Positions 52,943-64,000 of a DNA stretch of 64,000 nt are shown here, piece by piece. The first letter of the stretch is position 1. Every line of letters begins with the position of its first letter. A program made the translations under genes and the position numbers. Source of the DNA: Cytobacillus kochii (lineage in GTDB: Bacteria > Bacillota > Bacilli > Bacillales > Cytobacillaceae); assembly GCF_020171845.1 (NCBI RefSeq), contig NZ_JAIVAM010000012.1, forward strand, positions 1 through 64,000, read 5' to 3'. Under the pieces are notes generated by a model. The model ran no database searches and was not told where the DNA came from. It worked only from the letters and a program-made list of their open reading frames with translations.

Positions 52943-53154
52943 TAGAGTGATAGACTTTCCTTCTCTTTTTCATTTGGAAGTAGACTTTCCCAATGCTCTT
53001 CAATATATTGATGGCAGCTTGAAAGGGTAGTTTCCCCCCAAACCACTTGCCAACCTGTTGGTACATCAATATAACTTGGCCATAATGAATACTGCCCTAT
53101 ATTATTCATTAAAACTAAATACATAGAATCTTTTTGATCAAATGGGTTACTCAT
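52942..53154 (-). CDS. MbtH-like NRPS accessory protein
   Basis: 70 aa with [20 protein letters not shown] followed by VPTGWQVVW, the MbtH core. MbtH proteins bind adenylation domains and support their folding and activity. The C-terminus lacks the usual WTDMRP ending and reads WESLLPNEK instead. Start ATG overlaps the dhbF stop (ATGA), so the partner is clearly DhbF. Confidence 0.92.
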   Translation of the reverse strand: MSNPFDQKDSMYLVLMNNIGQYSLWPSYIDVPTGWQVVWGETTLSSCHQYIEEHWESLLPNEKEKESLSL

Positions 53155-56100
53155 GTTTGTAGACTCCCTTCTAAATGCTTGTTTTCAATTAAACACTTTA
53201 ACTCTCTTGCGATTCCTTCGCCTATTTCTGCTAAAGGCTCTGGTTGACACATATCTTTATGACGGCAAGCAATATCATATTGTCTCATCCTGCCATGGAC
53301 ATATGGTAACCATCTCGCTGGATCATCATTTTTAAACCACTCTGGAACAATTGTTGACTTGAAGAAAATCATATCCCCCTCATATACTTCTGGATCATAT
53401 TCTGACATGATACGAACGGAATTTTGATAGGTTTCTTTAAGATTTTCGATTGTTTCTTCATCCAATGATGCAAGTACACTCCCCTTTTCCTGAAGTAATT
53501 CTTTAACCGATTGTATTGTTAATTGATCGCCTTTCACTTCTTGAGGATCATAGCCCCCAAGTGCTAGCATCGCAATTAACGCATCATCTTCTGCTTCTTC
53601 TTCATTCATAGAAATGAAATGTCCTGGATAGGAATCCATCATGACTAAAAACTCAATTTTCTCTCCCTGCTTTTGTAATTCAACTGCCATTGCATGAACA
53701 ACGTTACCTCCTAACGACCAGCCAAGTAAGCGATACGGACCTTTTGGTTGAACAGAACGAATCTCTTGGATATAATCCTTCGCCATTTCAACTAAACTTG
53801 TAGGTTTATTTTCCTTCTCTTTAATCCCTTTTGCTTGGAGGCCATAGATAGGAAATCGACTATCTAGTTTCGACATCAATCCAGCATAGCACCAGCTTAA
53901 ACCACCTGCAGGATGCACACAGAATAATGGCGTCTCACTTCCTGTTTTTCGTAAACCCAATAATGACTGTAATGAAGCGCCTTCTTCTGCATCACCTTCA
54001 ATCACTTTTGCGAGTTGGGCAGCAGTTGGTGCTTCAAATAACACACCAATACCTAACTCTTTGCCGAATGTTGATTCTATTTTTTTCATTAATTGAACTG
54101 CTAATAACGAATGTCCTCCTAAGTCAAAGAAACTATCATCAATACTTACTTCAGTTAAATGTAGGGTTTCAGCAAATAACTGCGTAAGTATTTCTTCTTG
54201 TGGAGTTCTAGGTAGATGCCTATCTCCCTGCATTGTCTCCATCTCTGGTTTCGGGAGAGCTTTCATATCTAATTTCCCATGGTTCGTTAACGGGATATCA
54301 TCTGTTCTAACGAAGTGATTCGGAACCATATATTTAGGCAATCTCGTTTGTAAAAATTGTCTCAGTTCTTTGTAATCAATCTCATTATGAGAGATGAAAT
54401 AGCTAACCAATTGCTTATCACCATGCATCGTTAGTACTGTTGTTACAGCTTGTTTAATAGCAGGATACTGAAGAAGTGCTGCATTTACTTCACCTAACTC
54501 GATGCGGAAACCACGAATTTTCACTTGATGATCAGAGCGACCAATATAGTCAAGTGAACCATCTTCAGTCCATTTTGCTAAATCTCCCGTTTTATACATT
54601 CGACTTCCTGCTGATCCATATGGATTAGCGACAAATCTCTCCGCTGTCAGTGCTGGTTGATTTAAATAACCATGAGCGAGTCCATCCCCAGTTACATACA
54701 TTTCTCCTATGACACCTTTAGGAACAGGTTGAAGGTAATCATCTAATATATACACACCTAAATCAGGGATACCTTCACCAATTAAACTACTAGCAGATTG
54801 TCGAATTATGTCTTTCGTTAATTCTAAGTAACTGACATGAACGGTTGTTTCTGTAATACCGTACATGTTAATAAGCTTTGTTTTTGACATCGCATGCAAG
54901 TTATACCAACTTTCCAATCTTGGTAGTTCCAACGCCTCTCCACCAAAAATGATATATCTGATTCGCAACATATCCGATAAATCAATTCTTTCTTTTTCAG
55001 CTTCCATTAATTGATAGAATGCAGAAGGTGTTTGATTTAATACAGTCACTCGTTCTTTAACTAATAATTGTAGAAAAGCTTGTGGGTTTCTAGTCGTCTC
55101 GTAAGGGACAATAACTAGTTTTCCACCAAATAATAATGCGCCCCATATCTCCCAAACAGAGAAATCAAAAGCATACGAATGGAAAAGTGTCCAAACATCA
55201 TCATGATCAAAAGAAAACCATCGATTCGTTGAGGCAAACAGTCGTACCACATTGCTATGTGGAACTAGCACACCTTTCGGCTTACCGGTAGAACCTGATG
55301 TATAAATAATATAAGCTGGTGAACTAGGATATATCTCATTCCCCTCAACTTCTTCTAAGTTAGAAGAATCATACAATGTCAATGTTTGGTGTAATTGTAG
55401 ATCAAACACAATTTGATTCCCGTTTTCTACCTGTTTTTTATCAGTAATCATCATAACCGCACCAGCATCACGATGGATATATTGTTTGCGATCTTCGGGG
55501 TAATCCGGATCTATTGGTACGTAGGCTGCACCGGCTTTCAATACTGCTAAAATACTTGTAATTAACTCCAAGGAGCGTGGTAATGAAATGGTGATAAAAT
55601 CATTTGCTTTTACACCCTTATCTATTAACAATCTAGCAAGCTGATTTGCCCTTTCATTTAGTTGTTGATAACTGATTGATGTCTCATCATATGTTACCGC
55701 TATTTCATTACGGTATTGTTCTACCATTTGTTCAAAGTTATGAACGATATGTTCTTGTTTCGTCGTTACTTTCTTCGATTGTAGATGTAATAACTCATTT
55801 TTTTCTGTGTCTATTAGAATTGGTAACTTTCCAACAGATTGATTCGGCGTAGCAATGATTGAACTTAAGAGAGTCAACCATTGCTGCAATAATTGTTGGA
55901 TTTGTTCATGCTTATAAAGGTCTTTTCTATATTCAATCGCACCTTCCAATGTATCTTGATTAGATCCTTGCCAAAATTCAAAAGTTAAATCAAATTTCGC
56001 TGTGTTCGTACCGTTAATATGAATTTCAGCATCCACTCCCTCTACTTTAAATGAGGGTTGTGGTGTGTTTTGCATAATAATCATTGATTGGAATAATGGA

Positions 56101-59100
56101 TGAACTTTATTCGAACGGGTTGGGTTAATCGCCTCTACCACTCTATCAAACGGTGTGTCTTGCTGATCATAAATACTCATATTTTGTTTCTTCACGCGAT
56201 GTAGTAACTGTAAAAATGATGGGTTGCCTGAAACATCTGTACGTAGAACTATTGTATTAACAAAGAAGCCAACGATTGCTTGTAATGACGGCTCATCCCT
56301 CCCAGCTACTGGTGTACCAAATGGAATATCATCTCCAGCGCCTAAACGATGATACAGTGTTGCTAATGCTGATTGTAGAACCATAAACAACGTAACATCT
56401 TCACCTTTTGCTAACTGATTGAGTTGTCGATAAAGGTTTTTGTCCAGCTCAAAAGTCAATCGTCCACCTTCAACCATTCTTTTCTCTGGTCTTTCAACCC
56501 CATATGGTAATGGGATGGCCTCAGGTATGTGGGCTAATTGTTTTTTCCAAAAGGCAAGCTTTTCCTCCATATCATGCACTAACATTTCCTGTTGCCAGAA
56601 GGCATAATCACCATACTGAATAGGTAATGAAGATAAAACTGGCTGATCGCCCTTAACAAGGGTCTCATAAGCAGTTGATACATCTTCCATAAATGGTGCA
56701 ATCGACCACCCATCAGCGAATAGATGGTGATAAACAATACATAATATATTCTCTTCTTTATTTATTCTAAATAGATAGCTATGCCAACCTAATTCATTTT
56801 CCCAATCGATTGGCATTTTGATCGCTTCATCTATCTCATGATTGAGCTCATTTCGATTAATCGTTTTTTCATAGTATTTCAATGTTGCTTCATCTGCTGA
56901 TAATACCCTTTGATATACTTCACCATCTTTTGTTTCTATGACAGTTCTCAACGCTTCATGCTTTTTCATTACCTCAACTAAAGATTCGTATAAAGCTTCC
57001 GTTCGGAGTGTACCTTTCAACTTGACTACCACAGGAATATAATAAGTAGAAGCCACATTTTCAGTTTGTTCGATAAACCATAATCTTTTTTGTTCATGAC
57101 TCATTGGAGCATACTGATCTCTCTTATATGGCTTTAACTTTCTACCTTCAAACTTGTTGTCTGCTTGTTCTTTCACTTGTTCAACAATAAATTGGATCGT
57201 TGGGTTTTGATAAAATGCTGAGAATGATAAACTTAGACCGAATTCCTCACGGAGTTTACCAAGTAATTGGGAAGCAAGTAATGAATGACCACCAAGGGCA
57301 AAGAACGAATCGGTTTCGCGTATTTCATTCAACATTAATATTTGTTGGAAAATATTATAAACATCCTTCTGCAAAGGAGTCCAACATTCGTCACCTGTAT
57401 AGCTTGCGTTACTTTCCAGCGGATTAGGTAATTCACGCAAATTTAACTTTCCATTAAGCGTCAATGGGAATGCGTCCAAATACATGAAGAAACTAGGAAT
57501 CATATAATCTGGCAAAAAACCACTTAAGTATGAATTGAAATCTTCACTTGTTTTCTTCACGCTCTCAGCCGCTATTATATAAGCAGTAATACGTTGATCT
57601 CCCGGTTGATCTTCCCTCACAATCACTTTACAACTTTTCACATTAGGGTGTGCTAACAAGTGATGCTCGATCTCGCCTAATTCCATCCGATGACCACGGA
57701 CCTTTACTTGATCATCACTACGTTTCACATAATGAAGTTTCCCTGAAAGATCTCTTATGCCAATATCACCTGTTCGATACATTCTTTGACCGTTTTCAGT
57801 AAATGGATTAGCCACAAACCTTGAAGAGGTGAGCGCTGGCTTACGATAGTAACCGTATGTAACAGCCTCTCCCGCAATATAGATTTCACCTGGTCTTCCC
57901 GGAGCAACTAGTTGCAGGTTTTCATCCAAAATGTAAATTTCTGTGCCTGAAAGGGCGTCTCCAAGTGGTGGTGAAGTAAAACCATCAACTGACGTTAATT
58001 CATAATGTGTAGACCAAATTGTCGTTTCAGTTGGCCCGTAAACATGATGCACTTCTCGACATAACGTTTGCATTTGCTTTGCTGTATGTGAAGGAAGTTT
58101 CTCTCCCCCAACTAATACTTTGACTTTCTTTAATTCTTCAGTTACAAATGGTAGGATCATTTGCCAATGTGTCGGTGTTGCTTGAACCGCACTAATCTGC
58201 TTTTCTTTCAATTCTTTGACAATACTTGGCGGATCAGAAATGACCGCATTCTTAGCGATAACACATGTGCCCCCAACCGTGATGGGTAAAATCAATTCTA
58301 AAATTGAAATATCAAACGAAATCGTCGTTAAAGCATAAAAGCGATCCATATGGTTTAATTGTAAATGCTTATTCATTGCCGATAAGAAATAAGAAAGTGA
58401 CTTTGCAGATACGAGAACACCTTTTGGATTACCAGTTGAACCTGATGTATAAATCATATACGCAGGATCTCCACTATTTACGAGCGGTAGCAAAGTCTCA
58501 CTTTCAGCCTTTATAACATCGATGTTCATAAGATACGGTTGGAAGCTTTTTGGTAGTTTCTGCTTCCCTTCTGTATCAGTAAGAATCAGTTGTGTTTGAC
58601 TATCTTTTAACATATAGTTGAGTCTACTCTCAGGATAATCGATATCCATTGGCACATAGGCACCGCCAGCTTTCCAAACAGACAATATGGCAACCAAAAT
58701 ATTGGCAGAACGGCTTACAGCTATCCCCGCAATAAAGGGGGAATTGTACCCCGTGCTAATCATTTCTCTTGCTAATGCTGAAGTCATCTTATCTAGCTTT
58801 TCATATGTCCATATTTCTCCACTATATTCTAATGCTGGATGCTGAGGATATTTCTTTACCATTTCCTTGAATTGAATAAGCGGATGAACGCTTTCAGCTG
58901 TCTCATACCCTAAATCTTTTCGCATCAATGCGTTTTCTTCATCTAATAATAAATTAATCTTCCAAATAGGTTGCCCGCCATCAATACTTGGTAACCTCTT
59001 TAGCCAATGGATAATTCTACTTGCATGTTGCTCTACTTCCAATTGCTGAAACTTCGTACCATTTGCTTCAATATCTACTCTTAGACTGCCATCTCTATCT

Positions 59101-60257
59101 TGCTCAAACATATTCATATTCATTAAATCAATTGGACCGGTGGCTAATTTATAAGTAGTGGCAGCGACATCGCCAAAAATCGGTTGATACGTAAACGGCA
59201 TAATATTTACTTGAAAAGAGTTCAAAAAACTACTCTGGCCAATGGTTCCTAAATCTCTTTGTAATTGTTCTTGACGATAATGTTGATGTTTACTATTTTC
59301 GCTCGTTTCATTTACAACATCTTTCACCAGACTCATAAAAGTTGAATCAATAGAAAATGATAGCAGTAAGGGTAGAATATTCATTGTTGTTGCTGGAATA
59401 TTCATCGCAACTGTTGAACGATTCATCATTGGTAATGTTAATAAACTCTTGCGATCCCCCGTTATCTTATATTGATAAACCCCCATAGCTGCGATCACGA
59501 GATGTGGCCACGCGATTTTCCATTCTTTTGCCTTGTTTTTTATCTTTTGAAACTCTGTGGCTGTTAATTTTTTAGCAATTTTTATCGTAGATGTTGCCTC
59601 AGAAGATTGAAGCTCATTCTGAGACAATGAAACGTCGTGTGTGACTCCTTTATATTTTTCCTTCCAATATTTTTGATCTTCCATATATAACGAAGATTCT
59701 TTATACTTTTTCTCTTCTTCAATTAATAGAGACAATGGTTTAAAAGCAGGTTCTGGCTCAAACTTTTCTTTTAGATATGCTGAATAAGTACTTGCCACTT
59801 TGTTTGTTATTAATGAAAATCCTAATGCATCACAAGCAATATGATGTATTTTTTGATACCAAAGATATTCATCACTTGCTATTTTAAAGAGAATTTGCTT
59901 ATAAATCGGACCTTTTTTCAAATCAATTGACAGGGATAAGTCATCATTCATGAGATCAATAGCCGTTTGCTTAGGAGTCTTCATTAGACTCACATCGATA
60001 TATTGAACAGGCACTTCATTCGGTTTTTGAAGAACTTGATATAATTTTCCATCCTCTTCAAAAAAGGTAATGTGGAGGCTGTCTGCTTCTTGAACAGTAC
60101 TTTTTATACTTTCTATTAATAACGACACGTTTATTCGCCCGTTTATTTCAACATATTCGCCAGTATTATAAGCTGTCTTTTTTTCATCTAATTCATGAGC
60201 GTACCAAATACCTTCTTGGGCATCTGTTGCTTGCAGTTTAGTTGCTTCACTGATCAT
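53151..60257 (-). CDS. dhbF: Dimodular bacillibactin synthetase DhbF (NRPS)
   Basis: 2368 aa, very near the length of Bacillus subtilis DhbF. Domains: C1 about 1-430 (active site HHIACDA near residue 140; HHxxxDA rather than HHxxxDG), A1 about 455-960 ([10 protein letters not shown] near 600), T1 with GGHS near 989, C2 about 1065-1500 (HHLFADG near 1177), A2 about 1510-2010 ([10 protein letters not shown] near 1650), T2 GGHS near 2047, thioesterase about 2110-2368 (GWSLGG serine near 2182). Pocket residues read by eye: A1 D-I-L-Q-L-G-V-I-W-K (glycine-like), A2 D-F-W-N-I-G-M-V-H-K (threonine code). The enzyme should join 2,3-dihydroxybenzoate, Gly and Thr three times and close the trilactone. 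Confidence 0.95.
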   Translation of the reverse strand: MISEATKLQATDAQEGIWYAHELDEKKTAYNTGEYVEINGRINVSLLIESIKSTVQEADSLHITFFEEDGKLYQVLQKPNEVPVQYIDVSLMKTPKQTAIDLMNDDLSLSIDLKKGPIYKQILFKIASDEYLWYQKIHHIACDALGFSLITNKVASTYSAYLKEKFEPEPAFKPLSLLIEEEKKYKESSLYMEDQKYWKEKYKGVTHDVSLSQNELQSSEATSTIKIAKKLTATEFQKIKNKAKEWKIAWPHLVIAAMGVYQYKITGDRKSLLTLPMMNRSTVAMNIPATTMNILPLLLSFSIDSTFMSLVKDVVNETSENSKHQHYRQEQLQRDLGTIGQSSFLNSFQVNIMPFTYQPIFGDVAATTYKLATGPIDLMNMNMFEQDRDGSLRVDIEANGTKFQQLEVEQHASRIIHWLKRLPSIDGGQPIWKINLLLDEENALMRKDLGYETAESVHPLIQFKEMVKKYPQHPALEYSGEIWTYEKLDKMTSALAREMISTGYNSPFIAGIAVSRSANILVAILSVWKAGGAYVPMDIDYPESRLNYMLKDSQTQLILTDTEGKQKLPKSFQPYLMNIDVIKAESETLLPLVNSGDPAYMIYTSGSTGNPKGVLVSAKSLSYFLSAMNKHLQLNHMDRFYALTTISFDISILELILPITVGGTCVIAKNAVISDPPSIVKELKEKQISAVQATPTHWQMILPFVTEELKKVKVLVGGEKLPSHTAKQMQTLCREVHHVYGPTETTIWSTHYELTSVDGFTSPPLGDALSGTEIYILDENLQLVAPGRPGEIYIAGEAVTYGYYRKPALTSSRFVANPFTENGQRMYRTGDIGIRDLSGKLHYVKRSDDQVKVRGHRMELGEIEHHLLAHPNVKSCKVIVREDQPGDQRITAYIIAAESVKKTSEDFNSYLSGFLPDYMIPSFFMYLDAFPLTLNGKLNLRELPNPLESNASYTGDECWTPLQKDVYNIFQQILMLNEIRETDSFFALGGHSLLASQLLGKLREEFGLSLSFSAFYQNPTIQFIVEQVKEQADNKFEGRKLKPYKRDQYAPMSHEQKRLWFIEQTENVASTYYIPVVVKLKGTLRTEALYESLVEVMKKHEALRTVIETKDGEVYQRVLSADEATLKYYEKTINRNELNHEIDEAIKMPIDWENELGWHSYLFRINKEENILCIVYHHLFADGWSIAPFMEDVSTAYETLVKGDQPVLSSLPIQYGDYAFWQQEMLVHDMEEKLAFWKKQLAHIPEAIPLPYGVERPEKRMVEGGRLTFELDKNLYRQLNQLAKGEDVTLFMVLQSALATLYHRLGAGDDIPFGTPVAGRDEPSLQAIVGFFVNTIVLRTDVSGNPSFLQLLHRVKKQNMSIYDQQDTPFDRVVEAINPTRSNKVHPLFQSMIIMQNTPQPSFKVEGVDAEIHINGTNTAKFDLTFEFWQGSNQDTLEGAIEYRKDLYKHEQIQQLLQQWLTLLSSIIATPNQSVGKLPILIDTEKNELLHLQSKKVTTKQEHIVHNFEQMVEQYRNEIAVTYDETSISYQQLNERANQLARLLIDKGVKANDFITISLPRSLELITSILAVLKAGAAYVPIDPDYPEDRKQYIHRDAGAVMMITDKKQVENGNQIVFDLQLHQTLTLYDSSNLEEVEGNEIYPSSPAYIIYTSGSTGKPKGVLVPHSNVVRLFASTNRWFSFDHDDVWTLFHSYAFDFSVWEIWGALLFGGKLVIVPYETTRNPQAFLQLLVKERVTVLNQTPSAFYQLMEAEKERIDLSDMLRIRYIIFGGEALELPRLESWYNLHAMSKTKLINMYGITETTVHVSYLELTKDIIRQSASSLIGEGIPDLGVYILDDYLQPVPKGVIGEMYVTGDGLAHGYLNQPALTAERFVANPYGSAGSRMYKTGDLAKWTEDGSLDYIGRSDHQVKIRGFRIELGEVNAALLQYPAIKQAVTTVLTMHGDKQLVSYFISHNEIDYKELRQFLQTRLPKYMVPNHFVRTDDIPLTNHGKLDMKALPKPEMETMQGDRHLPRTPQEEILTQLFAETLHLTEVSIDDSFFDLGGHSLLAVQLMKKIESTFGKELGIGVLFEAPTAAQLAKVIEGDAEEGASLQSLLGLRKTGSETPLFCVHPAGGLSWCYAGLMSKLDSRFPIYGLQAKGIKEKENKPTSLVEMAKDYIQEIRSVQPKGPYRLLGWSLGGNVVHAMAVELQKQGEKIEFLVMMDSYPGHFISMNEEEAEDDALIAMLALGGYDPQEVKGDQLTIQSVKELLQEKGSVLASLDEETIENLKETYQNSVRIMSEYDPEVYEGDMIFFKSTIVPEWFKNDDPARWLPYVHGRMRQYDIACRHKDMCQPEPLAEIGEGIARELKCLIENKHLEGSLQT

Positions 60258-60272
60258 TCCATGCTCCTCCTT

Positions 60273-61157
60273 TTAAGAATAGACTTCGTCTGTTTGTGGA
60301 AACATTTCATACCAAGCTTGTAGGGTTGGATTTGATGCCATTTTCATAAAGTTTACATCTGCTCCTTCAGCTCGCCATTCTTCTACTAACGTCATCATCC
60401 TAATGGAGTCTAATCCTAAGCTCACTAAGTCATCATCATCCTTGATTTCACTAGGGGAGATATCTAGTATCTCTGCTACTTTTGCCTTTATTTCACTGTG
60501 CGTACGATTAGATGCGTTTTTTTCTGATAAATCATGAAGTAGTGCTTCTGTTAATAAAACCTTCCCACATCTAGTTGCTGTATAATTTAATGCCTGTACA
60601 TGTTCCTCATAAGAGAAATCAGCTACCGCATCGGCAATTAGAAATGGTTGGATATCATACATAAATGCTTCCATTGCCGTAGCTAAACAACCTATATGTG
60701 CGTACACACCACATATAATAAGTTGATCACGACCATCTTCCTTCATACGATCAAGTAAATTTGATTTCTTAAAAGCACTATATCTCCATTTTGTTTGAAT
60801 CGTATCATTGTCTGTTGGTGCCAACTCAGGTACAATACCTGTTTGTGCTTCATCTTCCGTTAGTCCTGGCCCCCAAAAATCGGTCAATAAGGCACGATCT
60901 TCATCTTTTTGATTACCTGGTTGTGCCGTATAGACAATCGGGATATTTTGACTTTGGCAATAGGCTTTTACACGAGCAATCTTTTCAATCACTCCCTCAA
61001 TCAATTGAGAACCATTCTCATAATAGTTGATAAAATAATTTTGCATATCATGAATAAGCAGTACTGCGCGCTTATTATCAAGCTGCCAATCTACTTTATT
61101 TTTTGGTAAACTATTTGCCTCAGGTAATGGATAGGTTTTGATTTTTGGTATTGACAT
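60273..61157 (-). CDS. dhbB: Isochorismatase with aryl carrier domain, DhbB
   Basis: 294 aa. N-terminal isochorismatase (about 1-205): LLIHDMQNYFINYYENGSQL, GVYAHIGCLATAMEAFMYDI. It hydrolyses isochorismate to 2,3-dihydro-2,3-dihydroxybenzoate. C-terminal aryl carrier (about 215-290) with the phosphopantetheine serine in LGLDSIRMMTLVEEWRAEGA near residue 250. Both functions are intact. AAAAGGAG site; 15-16 bp spacings on both sides within the operon. Confidence 0.95.
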   Translation of the reverse strand: MSIPKIKTYPLPEANSLPKNKVDWQLDNKRAVLLIHDMQNYFINYYENGSQLIEGVIEKIARVKAYCQSQNIPIVYTAQPGNQKDEDRALLTDFWGPGLTEDEAQTGIVPELAPTDNDTIQTKWRYSAFKKSNLLDRMKEDGRDQLIICGVYAHIGCLATAMEAFMYDIQPFLIADAVADFSYEEHVQALNYTATRCGKVLLTEALLHDLSEKNASNRTHSEIKAKVAEILDISPSEIKDDDDLVSLGLDSIRMMTLVEEWRAEGADVNFMKMASNPTLQAWYEMFPQTDEVYS

Positions 61158-61172
61158 AGGGAATCTCTCCTT

Positions 61173-62789
61173 TTATATTTTAGTAGCTAATTTGTCTTGG
61201 ATGATTTCTCTCAAGCTTTTTTTACTTACTTTTCCAAGTGGTGTTTGTGGAAACTCATGTACAAATTCAAAACGGTCAGGTATCTTAAATGCGGCAATTC
61301 CTTTTAATTGTAGAAACGACTTCAAAGCTTGACCTGTCAACTGTGCGTTTTGCGAGATAATAAATGCACAAGATCTTTCACCAAGGAATGCATCTGGCAT
61401 ACTGACAATTGCTGCATCTAATACATCTTCATGTGAGAGCAAATAATTCTCAACCTCTTCAGCAGCAATCTTTTCTCCACCACGATTAATTTGGTCCTTA
61501 TCTCTTCCTTCTACGATTAAATAACCATCTTCCGTTTGTTTAACAATATCTCCTGTCCGATAAAAGCCATCATGAGTAAATGCTTTTTCGTTATGAGTCT
61601 CTGCATTGTAATAGGCAATTATCGTGTAAGGACCTCTTACTTGTAAATGGCCCGTATCACCAATGGCAACAGACTGATCCTCTTCATCTACAATACGAAT
61701 CTCATCAAATTCAGACATTGGTCTCCCTTGTGTATAAACGTTTTTCTCATCTGCATCATTTAATCTCGTATAATTAACCAAGCCCTCAGCCATGCCAAAA
61801 ACTTGTTGTAGTGAACAGCCAAAACTAGGTCCCACCTTTTTCGCTACTTCGGCACTACATTTTGCCCCACCTACTTGAATCACCTCTAAGCTAGTAAGAT
61901 CATAATCTCTTGTCTTCTTTGCCTCAATCCAAATAATTGCGAGCGGAGGAACGAGTGAAGTAAAGTTGATTTTTTCTTTTTCGATTAGTGGAAATGCCGT
62001 ATCTGGACTAGGGTCGGGACTTAAAATGATGCACCCACCAGCATATAAGACACCAAAAACACCAGGTGAACTCATCGTGAAGTTATGTGCTACTGGTAAT
62101 ACAGCAAGATATTTCGTCCTTTCACTTAATTCACAGATTTCTACACTTTTGCGAACACTATATAAATACTCATCATGTGTTCTCGGAATTAACTTAGGCA
62201 ACCCAGTACTTCCACCAGATAATTGGAAAAATGCTAAATCGCTACCCGTAATATTTGGTAGATCCACAGACTCTTCAGACATTAGTGCTTCAACGTTTAA
62301 AAACTCCTGCTCATCTCCTGCGACAATAATATGTTGTAATGTATTAACTTTTCCTTTCACTTCTCTGGCCATCTTCACATAATCATGTCTATCAAAAACA
62401 TCAGGTATCACATAAGCAACGGCTTTTGTATGTTCGCAAAAGTAAGTAATTTCTGTTTGTCGATGCAATGGCAAAGAGAAAATAGGGAGAGCCCCAATAC
62501 GGAATAACGCAAAACAAACTTCAAAAAAGGTAATGGTATTGGTGAGTTGCAATACTACTCGATCTTGCTTTTTTATCCCAAGATGTATGAATCCATGGGC
62601 TAAGCGATTGGCTCTATCATCTAACTCTTCATACGTGACTTTACGATTTCCTTCAATGAGCGCAATGGATGTCGGTGTGAATGTTGCCATTCTTTCTAAT
62701 ACTTCCCCAAAAGTTTCACCAGTCCAGCAACCATTTGAGCGATATTTTGTTGCCACTTCATCTGGCCACGGTGTATATCCTTGTAACAT
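61173..62789 (-). CDS. dhbE: 2,3-dihydroxybenzoate-AMP ligase DhbE
   Basis: 538 aa stand-alone adenylation enzyme. SGGSTGLPKLIPRTHDEYLY (ATP loop), the FGMAEG motif, GFYRTGDIVKQTEDGYLIVE and INRGGEKIAAEEVE, then the lysine-containing QTPLGKVSKKSLR end. It activates 2,3-dihydroxybenzoate and loads it on the aryl carrier of DhbB. Strong AAAGGAG site. Confidence 0.95.
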   Translation of the reverse strand: MLQGYTPWPDEVATKYRSNGCWTGETFGEVLERMATFTPTSIALIEGNRKVTYEELDDRANRLAHGFIHLGIKKQDRVVLQLTNTITFFEVCFALFRIGALPIFSLPLHRQTEITYFCEHTKAVAYVIPDVFDRHDYVKMAREVKGKVNTLQHIIVAGDEQEFLNVEALMSEESVDLPNITGSDLAFFQLSGGSTGLPKLIPRTHDEYLYSVRKSVEICELSERTKYLAVLPVAHNFTMSSPGVFGVLYAGGCIILSPDPSPDTAFPLIEKEKINFTSLVPPLAIIWIEAKKTRDYDLTSLEVIQVGGAKCSAEVAKKVGPSFGCSLQQVFGMAEGLVNYTRLNDADEKNVYTQGRPMSEFDEIRIVDEEDQSVAIGDTGHLQVRGPYTIIAYYNAETHNEKAFTHDGFYRTGDIVKQTEDGYLIVEGRDKDQINRGGEKIAAEEVENYLLSHEDVLDAAIVSMPDAFLGERSCAFIISQNAQLTGQALKSFLQLKGIAAFKIPDRFEFVHEFPQTPLGKVSKKSLREIIQDKLATKI

Positions 62790-62809
62790 TTACAACTCTC
62801 CTTTATGAA

Positions 62810-63970
62810 TTATTCAATACCTAATGCACTTAACATCGTTTTTAATTTTGCGGCCGTTTCATCACATTCTTCTTGTGGTACTGATTGAGCAACAATTCCT
62901 GCTCCAGCAAATAACTTCATTTTTCGTTGACTCAGTTCTGCACATCTAATTGAAATCGCCCACTCTCCATCACCGTTTCTTTTACTATAACCAATCATCC
63001 CTGTAAAATAATGACGATTATATGGCTCGAGTTCATTCAACAATTGAAAAGCATTAACTGCTGGTGTCCCACAAATAGCTGGTGTCGGATGAATACTCTC
63101 GGCTAATTGAACAGATGAAACGCTTTCGTCATACAACTCCCCTTCTATTTTTGTTGAAAGATGCCACATCGTTTTTGTAGAAATAACAGAAGGTCGAGCG
63201 GGAACAGTTAGTGTTCGACAATATGGTTTAAGATTTCTTTCAATCGCTTCAACGACAAGGCGATGTTCATATAAATCTTTTTCAGAGCAACTTAATTCTT
63301 GGGCCATTTTTTTATCATCCTCTTCGTTTGCCATCCTCGGCCTTGAACCTGCTAAAGGATTGGTAATCACTTTTCCTCCCTCTTTTTTAATCAGCAATTC
63401 CGGGCTAGATCCTATCAACGTACTTTTTTCATCTGATAAATGAACCGCAAAATTAAATTTATCTTCATTATCTGCTAATAAATTCTGTAAAACATAACGA
63501 ATATTCACGTCTTTACTAAACTCAATTTGCATTAAACGGCCTAAAACAACCTTTTTAAGCTCTGCATTTTTTATTCTTGCTACAGCCTTTTCGACCATCA
63601 TCATATATTCCTGTGGTTGTGGATGAAAATTCACCTTATTAGGTAACGGGAGTCTATTTCCTTCTTGATATCTTGTACTAGTTAACGGTTTCTCCAACAT
63701 TACTTCTTTAGGGATATATAAGGTTGCTACATCCTTTTGATCCAAAGGAAAAGCAGCTATCATCAGATCATGATGTCCATATGTCCGGGGACACTTCTGC
63801 CAAAGTAAATCCACTCGTTCGCTAAAGGATTTTCCTTCCTGTTCTTCCGTATGTAATTTAACTTCCTTTCCCTTTGCTAAAATATGTTTCGTGGGAAAAC
63901 CAAGGAAACTATCGCCATTATTATATAAATCCGCCATTTTATTGACGCTTTTTTCTTGTAATATCGCCAT
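62810..63970 (-). CDS. dhbC: Isochorismate synthase DhbC
   Basis: 386 aa chorismate-utilising enzyme. C-terminal conserved block: NPLAGSRPR, SCSEKDLYEHRLVVEAIERN (catalytic Glu region), ESIHPTPAICGTP and YFTGMIGYSKRNGDGEWAIS. It converts chorismate to isochorismate, the first committed step. GAGGTGG lies six bases before ATG 63970. First complete gene of the operon in this window. Confidence 0.94.
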   Translation of the reverse strand: MAILQEKSVNKMADLYNNGDSFLGFPTKHILAKGKEVKLHTEEQEGKSFSERVDLLWQKCPRTYGHHDLMIAAFPLDQKDVATLYIPKEVMLEKPLTSTRYQEGNRLPLPNKVNFHPQPQEYMMMVEKAVARIKNAELKKVVLGRLMQIEFSKDVNIRYVLQNLLADNEDKFNFAVHLSDEKSTLIGSSPELLIKKEGGKVITNPLAGSRPRMANEEDDKKMAQELSCSEKDLYEHRLVVEAIERNLKPYCRTLTVPARPSVISTKTMWHLSTKIEGELYDESVSSVQLAESIHPTPAICGTPAVNAFQLLNELEPYNRHYFTGMIGYSKRNGDGEWAISIRCAELSQRKMKLFAGAGIVAQSVPQEECDETAAKLKTMLSALGIE

Positions 63971-64000
63971 TAATATCCACCTCTTTTTTCGTCATTGTGC
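63971..64000 (-). other. Expected 3' end of dhbA (2,3-dihydro-2,3-dihydroxybenzoate dehydrogenase), not resolvable
   Basis: The 30 bases upstream of dhbC hold its ribosome site. In dhb operons the gene before dhbC is dhbA. Minus-strand reading GCACAATGA would give a stop three codons in, while another frame ends at a TAA overlapping the dhbC ATG. Too little sequence remains to decide. Confidence 0.25.

Noticed and set aside
1-64000. CRISPR arrays, tRNA and rRNA genes, prophage blocks, phage-defence systems
   Set aside because: No regular direct repeats with spacers, no cloverleaf-like or rRNA-like stretches, and no capsid, tail, nuclease-helicase or restriction genes were seen. The lone AAA ATPase at 25324-26049 has no partner gene that would make it a defence system.

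Overview
The window is a low-GC Bacillota chromosome segment. It most resembles a halotolerant, probably spore-forming Bacillaceae of the Oceanobacillus/Virgibacillus/Bacillus type. The reasons are strong AGGAGG-type ribosome sites, frequent TTG and GTG starts, a SipW/TasA locus, Bacillaceae-specific small families (DUF1450, DUF3219, IDEAL), an OpuC compatible-solute importer and a bacillibactin-type (dhb) cluster. No rRNA, tRNA or CRISPR array was seen. The genus is inferred, not shown.

Layout. 0-0.15 kb: right end of an IS3-family element. 0.4-3.6 kb (minus): a biofilm-matrix operon of a TasA/CalY-like protein, an M4 metalloprotease, a small acidic TapA-like protein and the SipW peptidase. 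4.1-5.9 kb: an MBL hydrolase divergent from a cysteine-rich, SufR-like regulator. 6.3-11.5 kb: sodA, a HAD pseudogene, a Nudix hydrolase, trhO, a DUF1450 protein, a MurG paralogue and a DUF421/DUF4363 pair. 11.6-12.65 kb: a decayed islet holding a frameshifted Phd/YefM antitoxin, a 43-aa ORF and a second gene remnant. 12.65-16.4 kb: exoA, an OsmC protein, a LysR regulator divergent from an EamA exporter, and an orphan gene. 16.5-24.1 kb (minus): an MFS transporter and a molybdenum-hydroxylase operon (CoxG, FAD, Fe-S and molybdopterin subunits) with its MobA/XdhC maturation genes.

24.2-35.7 kb is a mosaic of mostly single genes: methyltransferase, AAA ATPase, AbrB-like membrane protein, MerR/coiled-coil protein with a small partner ORF, CAP-domain protein, luciferase-like monooxygenase, DUF1836 regulator divergent from a hemolysin-III protein, aldehyde dehydrogenase, YhhN protein and a 49-aa ORF. 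35.8-40.0 kb: opuCA-CB-CC-CD with a divergent GbsR/OpcR-type regulator. 40.2-45.7 kb: DUF1646 transporter, P1/DmpA peptidase, IDEAL protein, MFS transporter, BASS symporter and DUF3219. 46.0-50.6 kb: a class-III aminotransferase and CoA-acylating semialdehyde dehydrogenase with a PucR regulator, probably for beta-alanine or a similar amine.

50.85 kb to the end (minus) is one tightly coupled siderophore operon: dhbC, dhbE, dhbB, dhbF, an MbtH-like gene, a 14-helix-type MFS exporter candidate and an Sfp-type phosphopantetheinyl transferase. dhbA is expected just beyond the right edge. By-eye readings of the two DhbF adenylation pockets fit glycine and threonine, so the product should be bacillibactin-like (2,3-dihydroxybenzoate-Gly-Thr trilactone). 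No uptake or esterase genes are in the window.

Nothing here is clearly an unknown large system. The most unusual items are the M4 protease inside the SipW/TasA operon, the acidic-tailed TapA-like protein, the siderophore operon carrying its own carrier-activating enzyme and exporter, the cysteine-rich regulator next to the MBL hydrolase, several unannotated small ORFs, and a group of decaying genes.
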